Shown here one piece after another: positions 54,511 to 63,555 of a DNA stretch of 64,000 nucleotides (the stretch's first letter is position 1; each line of letters opens with the position of its first letter). Location: the NCBI RefSeq assembly GCF_000819725.1, contig NZ_CDDH01000002.1, forward strand, positions 1 through 64,000, read 5' to 3'. The stretch is from Aeromonas australiensis (lineage in GTDB: Bacteria; Pseudomonadota; Gammaproteobacteria; Enterobacterales; Aeromonadaceae). The notes below the pieces were generated by a model that was not told the DNA's origin, did no database searches, and saw only the letters and a program-made list of their open reading frames with translations. A program made the translations under genes and the position numbers.

Positions 54511-55215
54511 TCAAATCATGATCCCCTGAGCCATCACCTCCTTGACGACAAAAAAACCATCCAGTTTGCTTTGCAGAACTTTCCAGACTTCCCCTAGGCA
54601 GGGCGTCGGTATGAGTATTTGACATTTGAGCAAAACGTAGAGAGCACGTGTCGTTGTAAAATTCCAAAAAGGTGGGTGTCCAAGATGTTTAGATTCAGTG
54701 AGCAAAGCCTGGCTCTTGAAGCGCCCTTCCCAGAAATGGCCCTTGCAACCATCTTCTCTATTGGCTTGACGGGCCAGATTTTCATTGAGTAGCCGAATAA
54801 ACCAACTGATGGAGTGAAGCCGCTCCCGCCATTGGGCCAGCAATTGCTGTACAACCGCCAGCTCAGGCTCGATCAACATCTCCCCTTGATACCAACGCCT
54901 GACCAACAGCGGCCACTGAAAAAGCGCAGCCCAGCGCTCAGCCACTTCCCGCTCACTCCAATTGGCAGCAGCGTCGGGCTCCACCTTGAGCACCAGATGA
55001 TAGTGATTGCTCATCACCGCATAGGCACAAATGCTGATGGCAAACAGCCGTGACAGTTGCCCCAGTTTGTCAACCACCCACTGACGCCGATGCTCGTAGC
55101 TCTGGCCTGAATGGGCATCTTCCCCGCACAAAAACGCGCGCCGCACACAACGGCTGACCACATGGTAATAAGGTGTATCCTGCAAGCTGATTTGACGTGA
55201 ACGGGCAATGGTCAT
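54511..55215 (-). pseudogene. Decayed REP-associated tyrosine transposase (copy A)
   Basis: Residues 1-175 of the open frame are the Y1 transposase domain of the RAYT family: SLQDTPYYHVVSRCVRRAFLCG, the HUH-type motif SNHYHLVLK and GHFWEGRFKSQALLTES. Immediately after, the family would show the catalytic tyrosine (AYVDLNP type), but here the sequence runs into a copy of the dispersed repeat (54671-54687) and an unrelated tail (NFTTTRALYVLLK). The catalytic residue is therefore lost, and the protein is not expected to be active although the frame is open. Confidence 0.8.
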
Positions 55216-55240
55216 GGCGTATCCCTCGACAGTAACTCCT

Positions 55241-55310
55241 TAAGCCAAGTACAGCATTACGCCGCAGTCAAAAATGTGGGTGAGTCAAAAAGGTGGGTGT
55301 CCCAGATTTC
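55241..55310 (+). repeat. Transposase leader and dispersed repeat, copy A
   Basis: TAAGCCAAGTACAGCATTAC followed by GTCAAAAA and GGTGGGTGTCCCAGATTTC. The same arrangement recurs at 56681 and, diverged, at 57650. The 166 bp to the next gene include a plus-strand coding-like stretch (SAQQEHYRAEELQLNLQHL) that I cannot assign. Confidence 0.75.
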
Positions 55311-55476
55311 TCGATTTCTGCTTTCCCAGATTTCTGCTGTCTGCAAAACCGTTATCTGCCCCAACAGAGCATGGTCGAGATAAATCGAGCTGATGATGAT
55401 GTTATAGAGGAGCTGCCACTTAGCGCACAACAGGAGCATTACCGAGCCGAAGAGCTGCAACTGAATTTACAGCACC

Positions 55477-56289
55477 TTAACGGACTCTACCGTCAACAAC
55501 ACCGACCTCGGACAGGTGGGCCAGAAAACCATGTTTCGTCATGATTTTTTCAAGCAGCCCTTCTTTTTCTATTTTCTCTAACCCTAAATTGAAGTCTTCC
55601 ATTTTTTTCTTGTAATTAGAGGTTCTTTTTGAAATAGCAAGGTGCTGAGATACAGTTTCAATAGGTGGTTGAAGCCATTCAAGGCTATTCTTAAATTTAG
55701 GGTATTTTGTATCGATGAGAAAACTTGCCACACCTCTATCAATCAACACTAAATCCACCCTTCCAAGATAAAGCTTTACAATATTCTGTTCATCTGTTTT
55801 AACTTCATGCTTGGTAAGATTTGCGCTTTCAAATTCTGGCGGATTTGCATACCCTCTTACTGTTCCTATTTTGTAGGATTTAAGCTCATCAAGGTTTTTA
55901 AAAGTGATTTGTTCACTGCCGCGTTTATAAAAACCGATTTCATTTGCGGGCAAAGCTTTGGAAAAAACAAACCATTCTTCACGTTCCGATCTGTGCCAGA
56001 GTGCAAACATCCCATCATACTCTCCTAGCTGCGCTTCTCTGATAGCTCTTGACCAAGGGAGGAATACAATCTTTGTTTTATATCCAACCCGTTTATATGC
56101 TTCTGTAATAATCTCTGAAATTAATCCGTACTGAGGCAGGCTTTCACTAAAATAAGGGGGGTACTCGGAAGATACCAATCTTATTGTTTTATCTTCTAAT
56201 GAAGTTACCGCGCTACTGAAAAATATTATAAAAAGAATAGGAAATCCGAGTATTTTTTTAAACAGATATATACGGCTCAATATGGTCAT
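55477..56289 (-). CDS. AT-rich orphan family-3 solute-binding protein B
   Basis: A 270-residue exported protein (signal region about 1-30, hydrophobic, ending VTSLED). Lobe 1 begins IRLVSSEYPPYFSESLPQYGLISEIITEAYKRVGYKTKIVFLPWSRAIREAQLGEYDGMFALW; LYLGRVDLVLIDRGVASFLID lies in lobe 2. It shares only fold-level similarity with protein A. It is AT-rich and bracketed by copies of the dispersed repeat (55292 and 56333) and the two transposase remnants. The ATG at 56289 is the start; a frame from 56307 adds six residues. Confidence 0.8.
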   Translation of the reverse strand: MTILSRIYLFKKILGFPILFIIFFSSAVTSLEDKTIRLVSSEYPPYFSESLPQYGLISEIITEAYKRVGYKTKIVFLPWSRAIREAQLGEYDGMFALWHRSEREEWFVFSKALPANEIGFYKRGSEQITFKNLDELKSYKIGTVRGYANPPEFESANLTKHEVKTDEQNIVKLYLGRVDLVLIDRGVASFLIDTKYPKFKNSLEWLQPPIETVSQHLAISKRTSNYKKKMEDFNLGLEKIEKEGLLEKIMTKHGFLAHLSEVGVVDGRVR

Positions 56290-56332
56290 AACAAACTCCC
56301 GGGCCAATCACAACAGATAGCGTAGGGGAAAC

Positions 56333-56351
56333 GGTGGGTGTCCCAGATTTC
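56333..56351 (+). repeat. GGTGGGTGTCCC-type repeat, copy 4
   Basis: GGTGGGTGTCCCAGATTTC exactly, directly at the truncated 3' end of transposase remnant B. Confidence 0.75.
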
Positions 56352-56354
56352 AGG

Positions 56355-56654
56355 TCAACATACGGTCAGACAGGCTAGCAAGGCGGATTCAGAGTTGGCC
56401 GCGGTGTCTGGCTCTAGCTTGAGCTTGAACACCAGATGATAGTGATTGCTCATCACCGCAGAGGCACAAATGCTGATGGCAAGCAGCCGTGACAGTTGAC
56501 CCAGCTTGTCAACCACCCACTGACGCCGATGCTCGTAGCTCTGGCCTGAATGGGCATCTTCCCCGCACAGAAAAGCTCGCCGCACACTACGGCTGACCAC
56601 ATGGTAGTAAGGCGTATCCTGCAAGCTGATTTGACGTGAACGGGCAATGGTCAT
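56355..56654 (-). pseudogene. Decayed REP-associated tyrosine transposase (copy B)
   Basis: Ninety-nine codons nearly identical at the N-terminus to copy A (SLQDTPYYHVVSRSVRRAFLCG, SNHYHLVFK), followed by an internal deletion that joins PDTAANSE to ALLACLT. The next bases, TATGTTGACCTGAA in another frame, encode YVDL, the start of the catalytic-tyrosine motif, so one extra G has shifted the frame. The copy then ends exactly at the dispersed repeat. Confidence 0.82.
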
Positions 56655-56680
56655 GGCGTATCCCTCGACAGTAACTCCTT

Positions 56681-56751
56681 AAGCCAAGTACAGCATTACG
56701 CCGCTGTCAAAAAGGTGGGTTTCCCAGATTTGTCCCGGTGTCCCAGATTTG
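56681..56751 (+). repeat. Transposase leader and dispersed repeat, copy B
   Basis: The TAAGCCAAGTACAGCATTAC leader is followed by GGTGGGTTTCCCAGATTT and a second partial copy, GGTGTCCCAGATTTG. Confidence 0.75.
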
Positions 56752-56773
56752 TCCACAGATTTCTGTCTTCAGT

Positions 56774-56812
56774 CTCCCCTCACCCTAGCCCTCTCCCAAG
56801 GGGAGAGGGGAT
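56774..56812 (+). repeat. Hairpin repeat of the CCCTCACCCTAGCCCTCTCCC type
   Basis: CCCTCTCCC and GGGGAGAGGG form the stem. It is the family of dispersed inverted repeats often seen in proteobacterial intergenic DNA. Confidence 0.5.
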
Positions 56813-56892
56813 CGGCACCTGCCACTCTGTAGCCCTAGCTGTCACTCTTAGCTATCACGCCATACCACGGTCACTATCAATGGCTGCGATCT

Positions 56893-57636
56893 CTGCTCCC
56901 TTCTCCCACTCTTTGCCATAGATAAGGGGAGAAAGGTCGGTGAGGAGGGAGAGCAAACCACCGACAAGCAGCAGAGCGTTAAATCAAGCAGGAGCACGTA
57001 GGGTCGATTAGCGAAGCGTAATCGGCCGCACCGCAATCCCGGTGGCTATGGACATAGAGAAGAGATCAGCTGGAGCATCAACAGAATAACGACAACCTGT
57101 TTTCGCGATCGTCTGATTACGCTTCGCTAATCAGACCTACGGGCTGGGCTCCCTTCTCCCACTCTTTGCCATAGATAAGGGGAGAAGGGTCGGGGATGAG
57201 GGGGTGCAAGCCATCGACAACCAGTAGAGCGTTAAATCAAGCAGGAGCGCGTAGGGTCGATTAGCGAAGCATAATCGTCCGCACCGCAATCCCGGTGGCA
57301 ATGGACATAGAGAAGAGATCAGCTGGAGCATCAACAGAATAACGACAACCTGTTTTCGCGATCGTCTGATTACGCTTCGCTAATCAGACCTACGGGCTGG
57401 GCTCCCTTCTCCCCTTGCGGGAGAAGGGTCGGGGATGAGGGGGAGCAAGCCATCGACAACCAGTAGAGCGTTAAATCAAGCAGGAGCGCGTAGGGTCGAT
57501 TAGCGAAACGTAATCGTCCGCACCGCAATCCCGGTGGCTATGGACATAGAGAAGGGATCAGCTGGAGCACCAGCAGAATTGGGGTAACTGTTTTCGCGAA
57601 CGTCTGATTACGCTTCGCTAATCAGACCTACGGGCC
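56893..57636. repeat. Triple REP array (three units of about 240-253 bp)
   Basis: Each unit holds one forward REP beginning GTAGGGTCGATTAGCG (56998, 57251, 57490) and one inverted REP whose complement begins GTAGGTCTGATTAGCG (57111-57140, 57364-57393, 57602-57631). Spacing between units is 253 and 239 bp, and the intervening sequence is also repeated. GTAG-headed REP pairs are the known substrates of RAYT transposases, two decayed copies of which lie next door. No gene is present between 56655 and 57769. Confidence 0.85.
57401..57443 (-). repeat. Dispersed hairpin repeat inside REP unit 3
   Basis: CCCTTCTCCCC and GGGAGAAGGG form a stem. Its reverse complement is nearly identical to 61367-61409 between parE and parC. 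It replaces a different hairpin present in REP units 1 and 2. Confidence 0.6.
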
Positions 57637-57639
57637 TCA

Positions 57640-57740
57640 ACAGTAACCCATCAAGCCAAGTACAGGGTTACGCTGCGGTCAAAAAAGTGGGTGTCCCAAA
57701 TTTTTGCTCCGCTGTCAAAAAGGTGGGTGTCCCAGATTTC
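57640..57740 (+). repeat. Third transposase leader and two dispersed repeats
   Basis: CAACAGTAACCCATCAAGCC and AAGTACAGGGTTACGC are a diverged transposase leader, followed by AGTGGGTGTCCCAAATTT and then an exact GGTGGGTGTCCCAGATTTC. The transposase gene itself is gone; the REP array occupies its place. Confidence 0.65.
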
Positions 57741-57769
57741 TCTTTCTTGCAACTGACTTTCTACAGGTT

Positions 57770-58780
57770 TTATTTTTCACTAGTTTGTAGCCAAACACTA
57801 TTAAGAAATTTAGTGATCTCACTGTTTACCATTTGGTGTATAGATTCACGATCGACCCCTGGAGCATCTTCACAAAGAAATGGGGCTATTCCTCGCAATT
57901 GAGAAGAGCAAGGTGAGAGGAAAACAAAATGACCAGCATTATGTATTACCTTCAGTTTATTTTTTGACGATAAAGTAGTTGCTAGTGCACCGGCATTATT
58001 TTCCCAAGCAAGCTCTTCATCCTTATCACCGGTGAAAATTAACGTGGGGGCAGTGAACATTTTTAGAGAATCAGGGGAGAATGCCATACTCACCGGAGCC
58101 ATGAAAATCCATGCCTTTACTCTAGTGTCAGGTAAAGGAGATAAATCTGGGCGGTCATTGGTGATTTTACCTTGAGTTAAGCATATTGCTTGTGCCTGAT
58201 ACGTTTCACAATAACTGGCATAACGAGCTGCTTCAATCGCTCCCCCTCTCAAGAATAATCCAGTTGCACCTCCAGCAGAAAAACCAATAAAAGCAATTTT
58301 ATCTTCGTCAATATATGAAGAAATATCAGGATTTTTCATTGCTGCCGTAATAGCAGCAGAAATCTGCAATGGACGACCGTACCATGTACTGGTCGCTCCG
58401 GCCCCTGACTGATCTTTGTAATTATCTCCGGGGTGACTAAGGGTAATAACAATATTCCCCTGTCGTGCAAGCAAAGTGGCAAGGTCATGATGACTCCACA
58501 AACTGCCTGAATTACCATGCGATACAACTATTACTGGATAACGTCCAGGTACAATTTTTTCCGCCTGTTTCGCAGCCACTTGATAAGGGCCAATGTTACT
58601 CAATGTCTTTTCAGCTACGACACTGGGATAGAAGTAAACGGCCTCCATAGGTTTTTTGCCTACAGGATCACTTACCACTAGACGCTGAAAACCAGCATAA
58701 TTAGCGGATTGAACAGAAGCTGAAAACACACAACCGAAACAGATGACATAACGTAGTAAATGGCGGAATAACAGTCCCAT
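57770..58780 (-). CDS. Secreted alpha/beta hydrolase (PAF-acetylhydrolase / dienelactone-hydrolase-like)
   Basis: A 336-residue exported enzyme (signal peptide about 1-25, SVQSA-N). The alpha/beta-hydrolase features are VIVVSHGNSGSLWSHHDLATLLARQGNIVITLSHPGDN (oxyanion region), the nucleophile elbow FIGFSAGGATGL, the acid around FTGDKDEE and the His in HNAGHFVFL. It resembles the platelet-activating-factor acetylhydrolase-like family; the ester substrate is unknown. It is somewhat AT-rich and sits at the right edge of the repeat-rich accessory region, next to core parC. Confidence 0.85.
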   Translation of the reverse strand: MGLLFRHLLRYVICFGCVFSASVQSANYAGFQRLVVSDPVGKKPMEAVYFYPSVVAEKTLSNIGPYQVAAKQAEKIVPGRYPVIVVSHGNSGSLWSHHDLATLLARQGNIVITLSHPGDNYKDQSGAGATSTWYGRPLQISAAITAAMKNPDISSYIDEDKIAFIGFSAGGATGLFLRGGAIEAARYASYCETYQAQAICLTQGKITNDRPDLSPLPDTRVKAWIFMAPVSMAFSPDSLKMFTAPTLIFTGDKDEELAWENNAGALATTLSSKNKLKVIHNAGHFVFLSPCSSQLRGIAPFLCEDAPGVDRESIHQMVNSEITKFLNSVWLQTSEK

Positions 58781-58864
58781 GGCATGGTTTACCTGACATA
58801 AAAAGCAATTAGCTCACAAGTTTAACACCATGCACACCCAAAATTGCTACTTATTTACCTCAAT

Positions 58865-58892
58865 TAAAAGGGAGCGACTAATCGCCCCCTTC
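58865..58892 (-). terminator. Terminator of parC
   Basis: AAGGGGGCGA and TCGCTCCCTT pair around TTAG, followed on the minus strand by TTAATT, close to the parC stop. Confidence 0.7.
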
Positions 58893-58898
58893 TATTAA

Positions 58899-61190
58899 TT
58901 ACCCTTCCTGATTTTCCCCGGCTACCGGCTCGGCACCGGCGGCGGGTTCAATCTCGATGCGATCGACCCGCTGCAAACCGCGGGGTAGCTTGGCGCCGCG
59001 GCGGCCGCGCTCGCCGCGGTAGTAGTCGAGATCAGAGGGTTTGAGGGTCAGCTTGCGCTTGCCGGCAAACAGGGTGACCGACTGGCCCTGCGGGATGACG
59101 GCGGCCATCACCACAAACTCCTCCCGCGCCTTCACGCGAGCAGAGGGGATGCTGATCAGCTTGTTGCCCTTGCCCTTGCCGAGTACCGGCAAGGTGCTCA
59201 GCGGGAACAGCAGCATGCGCCCCTCGTTGGAGATGGCCATACAGAGATCGCTCTCCGGTGAGCCAATCTTCTGGGGTGCCATCACCAGACCCCCTTCCGG
59301 CACGGTGAGCAGCGCCTTGCCGTTCTTGTTCTTGCCGATGAGATCGTCATAGGTGCAGACAAAGCCGTAACCGGCATCGCTGGCGATCAGATACGGCTCA
59401 CCCTCGTTGCCCATCACCAGATGGCGCACCTCTTCCCCAGCCCCCAGCGCAAAGCGGCCGGTGAGCGGTTCGCCCTGACTGCGCGCCGATGGCAAGGTGT
59501 GGGATTCGAGGGCGTAGGTTCTCCCCAGGGTGGAGAGGAACACCGCCTGCTGGTTGCTGCGGCCACAGGCGTGGGCCAGATAGCTGTCCCCCGCCTTGTA
59601 GGAGAGCCCCTCGACATCCACGTCGTGACCCTTGGCGGCGCGCACCCACCCCTTGTCGGAGAGGATGACGGTGACCGGTTCGCTGGGAATAAGCTCTTTC
59701 TCGGTCAGCGCCACGGCGGTAGCACGCTCCACCAGCGGGGTGCGGCGATCGTCGCCGTACTTCTCGGCATCGGCCAGCAGCTCTTTCTTGAGCAGGGTAT
59801 TGAGGCGACGCTCGGAGCCCAGAATGAGCTCCAGCTTGTCGCGCTCTTCGGCCAGTTCGCTCTGTTCGGCGCGCAGCTTGAACTCTTCGAGCTTGGCCAG
59901 ATGGCGCAGTTTCAGCTCGAGGATCGCTTCGGCCTGGGTCTCGGTAATGTTGAAGCGCTCCACCATCACCTTGCCCGGCTCATCCTCGGTACGGATGATC
60001 TCGATCACTTCGTCGATGTTGAGATAGGCGATCAGCAAGCCTTCGAGGATGTGCAGGCGAGCCAGCACCTTGTCGAGGCGGAACTGCAGACGGCGACGCA
60101 CCGTCTCACGACGGAACTGGATCCACTCGCTGAGGATGGTCTTGAGGCACTTCACCTGCGGCCGGTTGTCGAGGCCGAGGATGTTGAGGTTGACCCGGTA
60201 GTTCTTCTCCAGATCCGTGGTGGCGAACAGGTGGGCCATCAGCCCCTCCACATCCACCCGGTTGGAGCGCGGCACGATCACCAGACGGGTCGGGTTTTCG
60301 TGGTCAGATTCATCCCGCAGGTCGGTGACCATCGGCAGCTTTTTCGCCACCATCTGGGCGGCGATCTGCTCCATGATCTTGGCGCCGGAGGCCTGATGGG
60401 GCAGCGCTGTGATGACGATGTCGCCATCCTCCTCGCTCCAGACCGCCCGCTGCTTGATGGAGCCCTTGCCGGTCTCGTAGATTTTGCGGATATCATCGCG
60501 CGGGGTGATGATCTCGGCGTTGGTCGGGTAGTCAGGCCCCTGAATGTGCTGCATCAACACATCCAGCCCCGCATTGGGGTTGTCCAAAAGCTCCACACAG
60601 GCATGGGCCACTTCCCGCGCGTTGTGGGGCGGGATGTCGGTCGCCATCCCCACCGCGATACCGGTCACCCCGTTGAGCAGGATGTGCGGCAGACGGGCAG
60701 GCAGCACCACCGGCTCCTTCATGGTGCCGTCGAAGTTCGGCGTCCACTCCACCGTGCCTTGCCCCAGCTCTGAGAGCAGCAGCTCGGAGAAGCGCGACAG
60801 GCGCGCCTCGGTATAACGCATGGCGGCGAAGGATTTGGGATCGTCCGGCGCACCCCAGTTGCCCTGACCGTCCACCAGCGGATAACGGTAGGAGAAGGGC
60901 TGGGCCATCAGCACCATGGCTTCATAACAGGCGCTGTCGCCGTGGGGATGGTACTTACCCAGCACGTCACCCACGGTACGGGCGGACTTCTTGTGCTTGG
61001 AGAGCGCCGACAGACCCAGCTCGCTCATGGCGTAGATGATGCGCCGCTGCACCGGTTTGAGGCCGTCGCCGATATGCGGCAGGGCCCGATCCATGATGAC
61101 GTACATGGAGTAGTTCAAGTAAGCCTGTTCGGTAAAGGTGCGCATTGGCTGGCGCTCTACCCCGTCCAGACTGAGCTCTAGATCGCTCAT
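58899..61190 (-). CDS. parC: DNA topoisomerase IV subunit A (ParC)
   Basis: A 763-residue type IIA topoisomerase subunit that breaks and rejoins DNA to decatenate chromosomes. The winged-helix/tower part includes [39 protein letters not shown], the quinolone-resistance region, with Ser at the position equivalent to Ser80 of Escherichia coli and Glu in the Glu84 position changed in alignment to [19 protein letters not shown]-type sequence (here [16 protein letters not shown]) precedes the catalytic tyrosine region. The C-terminal beta-pinwheel begins near residue 500. It is downstream of parE on the same strand. Confidence 0.96.
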   Translation of the reverse strand: MSDLELSLDGVERQPMRTFTEQAYLNYSMYVIMDRALPHIGDGLKPVQRRIIYAMSELGLSALSKHKKSARTVGDVLGKYHPHGDSACYEAMVLMAQPFSYRYPLVDGQGNWGAPDDPKSFAAMRYTEARLSRFSELLLSELGQGTVEWTPNFDGTMKEPVVLPARLPHILLNGVTGIAVGMATDIPPHNAREVAHACVELLDNPNAGLDVLMQHIQGPDYPTNAEIITPRDDIRKIYETGKGSIKQRAVWSEEDGDIVITALPHQASGAKIMEQIAAQMVAKKLPMVTDLRDESDHENPTRLVIVPRSNRVDVEGLMAHLFATTDLEKNYRVNLNILGLDNRPQVKCLKTILSEWIQFRRETVRRRLQFRLDKVLARLHILEGLLIAYLNIDEVIEIIRTEDEPGKVMVERFNITETQAEAILELKLRHLAKLEEFKLRAEQSELAEERDKLELILGSERRLNTLLKKELLADAEKYGDDRRTPLVERATAVALTEKELIPSEPVTVILSDKGWVRAAKGHDVDVEGLSYKAGDSYLAHACGRSNQQAVFLSTLGRTYALESHTLPSARSQGEPLTGRFALGAGEEVRHLVMGNEGEPYLIASDAGYGFVCTYDDLIGKNKNGKALLTVPEGGLVMAPQKIGSPESDLCMAISNEGRMLLFPLSTLPVLGKGKGNKLISIPSARVKAREEFVVMAAVIPQGQSVTLFAGKRKLTLKPSDLDYYRGERGRRGAKLPRGLQRVDRIEIEPAAGAEPVAGENQEG

Positions 61191-61512
61191 AGATTTGTTC
61201 TCTTTCGGTTATAGAGCAGGTTGGCGCTCTACTTCATCCACAGACTGAGCGCGATTGCATCACTCATATGTTTTTCTCTTGCTATGTCGCGCCCTTACAG
61301 TACGCGCCAGACATGCAGGTCGGCAGGTGGCCGACTGTTTGAAAGCAGGGAAAATGGTGTCGCCTGCCCCCTCATCCCCAGCCCTTCTCCCGCAAGGGGA
61401 GAAGGGAGCCGAACGGCGCTCTGCGGATATAAGAGCGGACAACCTGCCAGCCACAGTTCCACTGAACGGGGAGCAGATAACCGTCGCTGCAGCCACCGGG
61501 GCACCACCTTCG
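61191..61512 (-). other. parE-parC spacer with a parC 5' duplication and a hairpin repeat
   Basis: This 322-bp spacer contains a partial second copy of the parC start at 61220-61267. On the minus strand it reads ATGAGTGATGC, then GCTCAGTCTG and GTAGAGCGCCAACC, matching the real parC opening but with an internal TAG. It also contains a dispersed hairpin repeat at 61367-61409 (CCCTTCTCCC / GGGGAGAAGGG). No gene is seen. Confidence 0.7.
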
Positions 61513-63423
61513 CTAGATAATGGCGAGGTTGCCCTTCTCTTCGAGCCATTCGCGGCGATCGCTCGCCCGCTTCTTGGCCAGCAGCATGTCCATCAGTTGC
61601 AGGGTCTCGTCAGCCGCATCCCCTTCACTCTCCCCTGCCGGATCCATGGTGAGCTGCACCAGACGGCGGGTGTTGGGATCCATGGTGGTTTCCCGCAGCT
61701 GTTTCGGGTTCATTTCGCCCAAGCCCTTGAATCGGGTCACCATCACCTTGCCCTTTTTCTTCTCGGCTTCGACCCGCTGCAGCACGCCGTTCTTCTCGTC
61801 CTCGTCGAGGGCGTAGTAGACCTCTTTACCGATATCGATCCGGTAAAGCGGCGGCATGGCGACATAGACGTGGCCCTTCTCCACCAGGGTGCGGAAGTGC
61901 TTCACGAACAGGGCACAGAGCAGAGTGGCGATATGCAGACCGTCCGAATCCGCATCCGCGAGGATACACACCTTGCCGTAGCGCAGGCCGCTGAGGTCGT
62001 TGGAGTCGGGGTCGAGCCCGATGGCCACGGAAATATCGTGCACCTCCTGCGAGGCGAGTATCTGACCGGCCTCCACCTCCCAGGTGTTCAGGATCTTGCC
62101 GCGCAGCGGCATGATGGCCTGAAACTCGCGATCCCGCGCCTGCTTGGCACTGCCGCCCGCAGAGTCACCCTCCACCAGGAACAGCTCACCCTGCATGGGG
62201 TCGGCGCAACCACAGTCGGTCAGCTTGCCGGGCAGCGCCGGGCCCTGGGTAATCTTCTTGCGCACCACCGTCTTGGCGGCGCGCATCCGGCGCTGGGCGC
62301 TGGAGATGCAGATCTCGGCGATCTGCTCCGCCAGCTCGGTGTTGCTATTCAGATAGAGGCTGAAGGCATCCTTCACCACGCCGGAGACAAAGGCCGAGCT
62401 CTGGCGCGATGACAGCCGCTCCTTGGTCTGACCGGCGAACTGGGGATCCTGCATCTTGATGGAGAGGATGTAAGCGCAGCGATCCCAGATATCTTCCGGA
62501 GTCAGCTTGACCCCGCGCGGCAGCAGGTTGCGGAACTCGCAGAACTCGCGCATGGCGTCGAGCAGACCCTGACGCAGACCATTGACGTGAGTACCGCCCT
62601 GAGCGGTGGGAATGAGGTTCACATAGGATTCGGCGAGGCATTCGCCCCCTTCCGGCAACCAGCAGAGGGCCCAGTCCACCGCCGACTGTTCGGAGCTGAA
62701 CGAGCCGATAAAGGGCTGCTCCGGCAGGCAGGTGAACTGCTTGACCGCATCGACCAGATAATCCTTGAGGCCATCTTCGTAGCACCACTCCAGCTTGATG
62801 CCGGTGTTCTTGTCGAGGAACTTGATGGTGAGGCCGGGGCAGAGTACCGCCTTGGCTTTGAGCAGGTGCTCCAGCTTGGTGACCGAGAATTTGGGCGAAT
62901 CGAAGTAGCTCGCCTGCGGCCAGAAGCGCACCCGGGTGCCGGTGTTGCGACGACCGCAGGTACCGGTGATGGTCAGCTCCTGCACCTTGTCGCCACGCTC
63001 GAAGGCGATGTCATAGACCTGGCCGTCGCGGCGCACCGTCACCTCAACCCGATCGGAGAGGGCGTTCACCACCGAAATACCCACCCCGTGCAGACCGCCG
63101 GAGAACTGGTAGTTCTTGTTGGAGAACTTGCCGCCCGCGTGCAGTTTGCAGAGGATCAGCTCCACCCCGCTGACTCCCTCTTCCGGGTGGATATCGACCG
63201 GCATGCCACGGCCGTCGTCGATCACCTCGAGAGATTGATCCTCGTGCAGGATCACCTCCAGATTGCGGGCGTGACCTGCCAGCGCTTCATCGACGCTGTT
63301 GTCGATGACCTCCTGGCCGAGGTGGTTGGGCCGGGTGGTGTCGGTATACATGCCGGGGCGGCGACGCACCGGCTCAAGGCCATTGAGGACCTCAATGGCA
63401 TCCGCATTGTATTGAGTAGACAT
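61513..63423 (-). CDS. parE: DNA topoisomerase IV subunit B (ParE)
   Basis: A 636-residue GHKL ATPase subunit. The ATP-binding domain has EVIDNSVDEALAGHA, DDGRGMPVDIHPEEGVSG, GGLHGVGISVVNALS and the transducer; the TOPRIM domain has LVEGDSAGGSAKQARDREFQAIMPLRGKILN and LADADSDGLHI with the metal-binding acids. RFKGLGEMNPKQLRETTMDP is near the C-terminus. The ATG at 63423 begins MSTQYNADAIEVLNGLEPVRRRPGMY, the family start; a longer frame is not conserved. Confidence 0.97.
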   Translation of the reverse strand: MSTQYNADAIEVLNGLEPVRRRPGMYTDTTRPNHLGQEVIDNSVDEALAGHARNLEVILHEDQSLEVIDDGRGMPVDIHPEEGVSGVELILCKLHAGGKFSNKNYQFSGGLHGVGISVVNALSDRVEVTVRRDGQVYDIAFERGDKVQELTITGTCGRRNTGTRVRFWPQASYFDSPKFSVTKLEHLLKAKAVLCPGLTIKFLDKNTGIKLEWCYEDGLKDYLVDAVKQFTCLPEQPFIGSFSSEQSAVDWALCWLPEGGECLAESYVNLIPTAQGGTHVNGLRQGLLDAMREFCEFRNLLPRGVKLTPEDIWDRCAYILSIKMQDPQFAGQTKERLSSRQSSAFVSGVVKDAFSLYLNSNTELAEQIAEICISSAQRRMRAAKTVVRKKITQGPALPGKLTDCGCADPMQGELFLVEGDSAGGSAKQARDREFQAIMPLRGKILNTWEVEAGQILASQEVHDISVAIGLDPDSNDLSGLRYGKVCILADADSDGLHIATLLCALFVKHFRTLVEKGHVYVAMPPLYRIDIGKEVYYALDEDEKNGVLQRVEAEKKKGKVMVTRFKGLGEMNPKQLRETTMDPNTRRLVQLTMDPAGESEGDAADETLQLMDMLLAKKRASDRREWLEEKGNLAII

Positions 63424-63555
63424 GGAGGGCCTTGCGAATTGACGTTTGGAGGGAATCTTAACTGCTAGGCGGGGGTAGAACAAACTCCCCGCACCGAAAG
63501 CTTGATCTGGAGAAGAACAAGCAGGGCGAGACCGCCCTTATTGACTCAAACCTGA

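Noticed and set aside
55293-55544. Plus-strand 83-codon frame between transposase remnant A and receptor B
   Set aside because: It starts inside the dispersed repeat and runs into the 3' end of receptor B. The middle looks coding-like but cannot be tied to a family, so I did not call a gene.
56893-57636. Possible CRISPR array
   Set aside because: Only three units with periods near 250 bp and repeated, not unique, spacers; the palindromes are GTAG-headed REPs and no cas gene is present.
59421-60773. Plus-strand frame of 450 codons inside parC
   Set aside because: It is antisense to a complete ParC with no recognisable domain.
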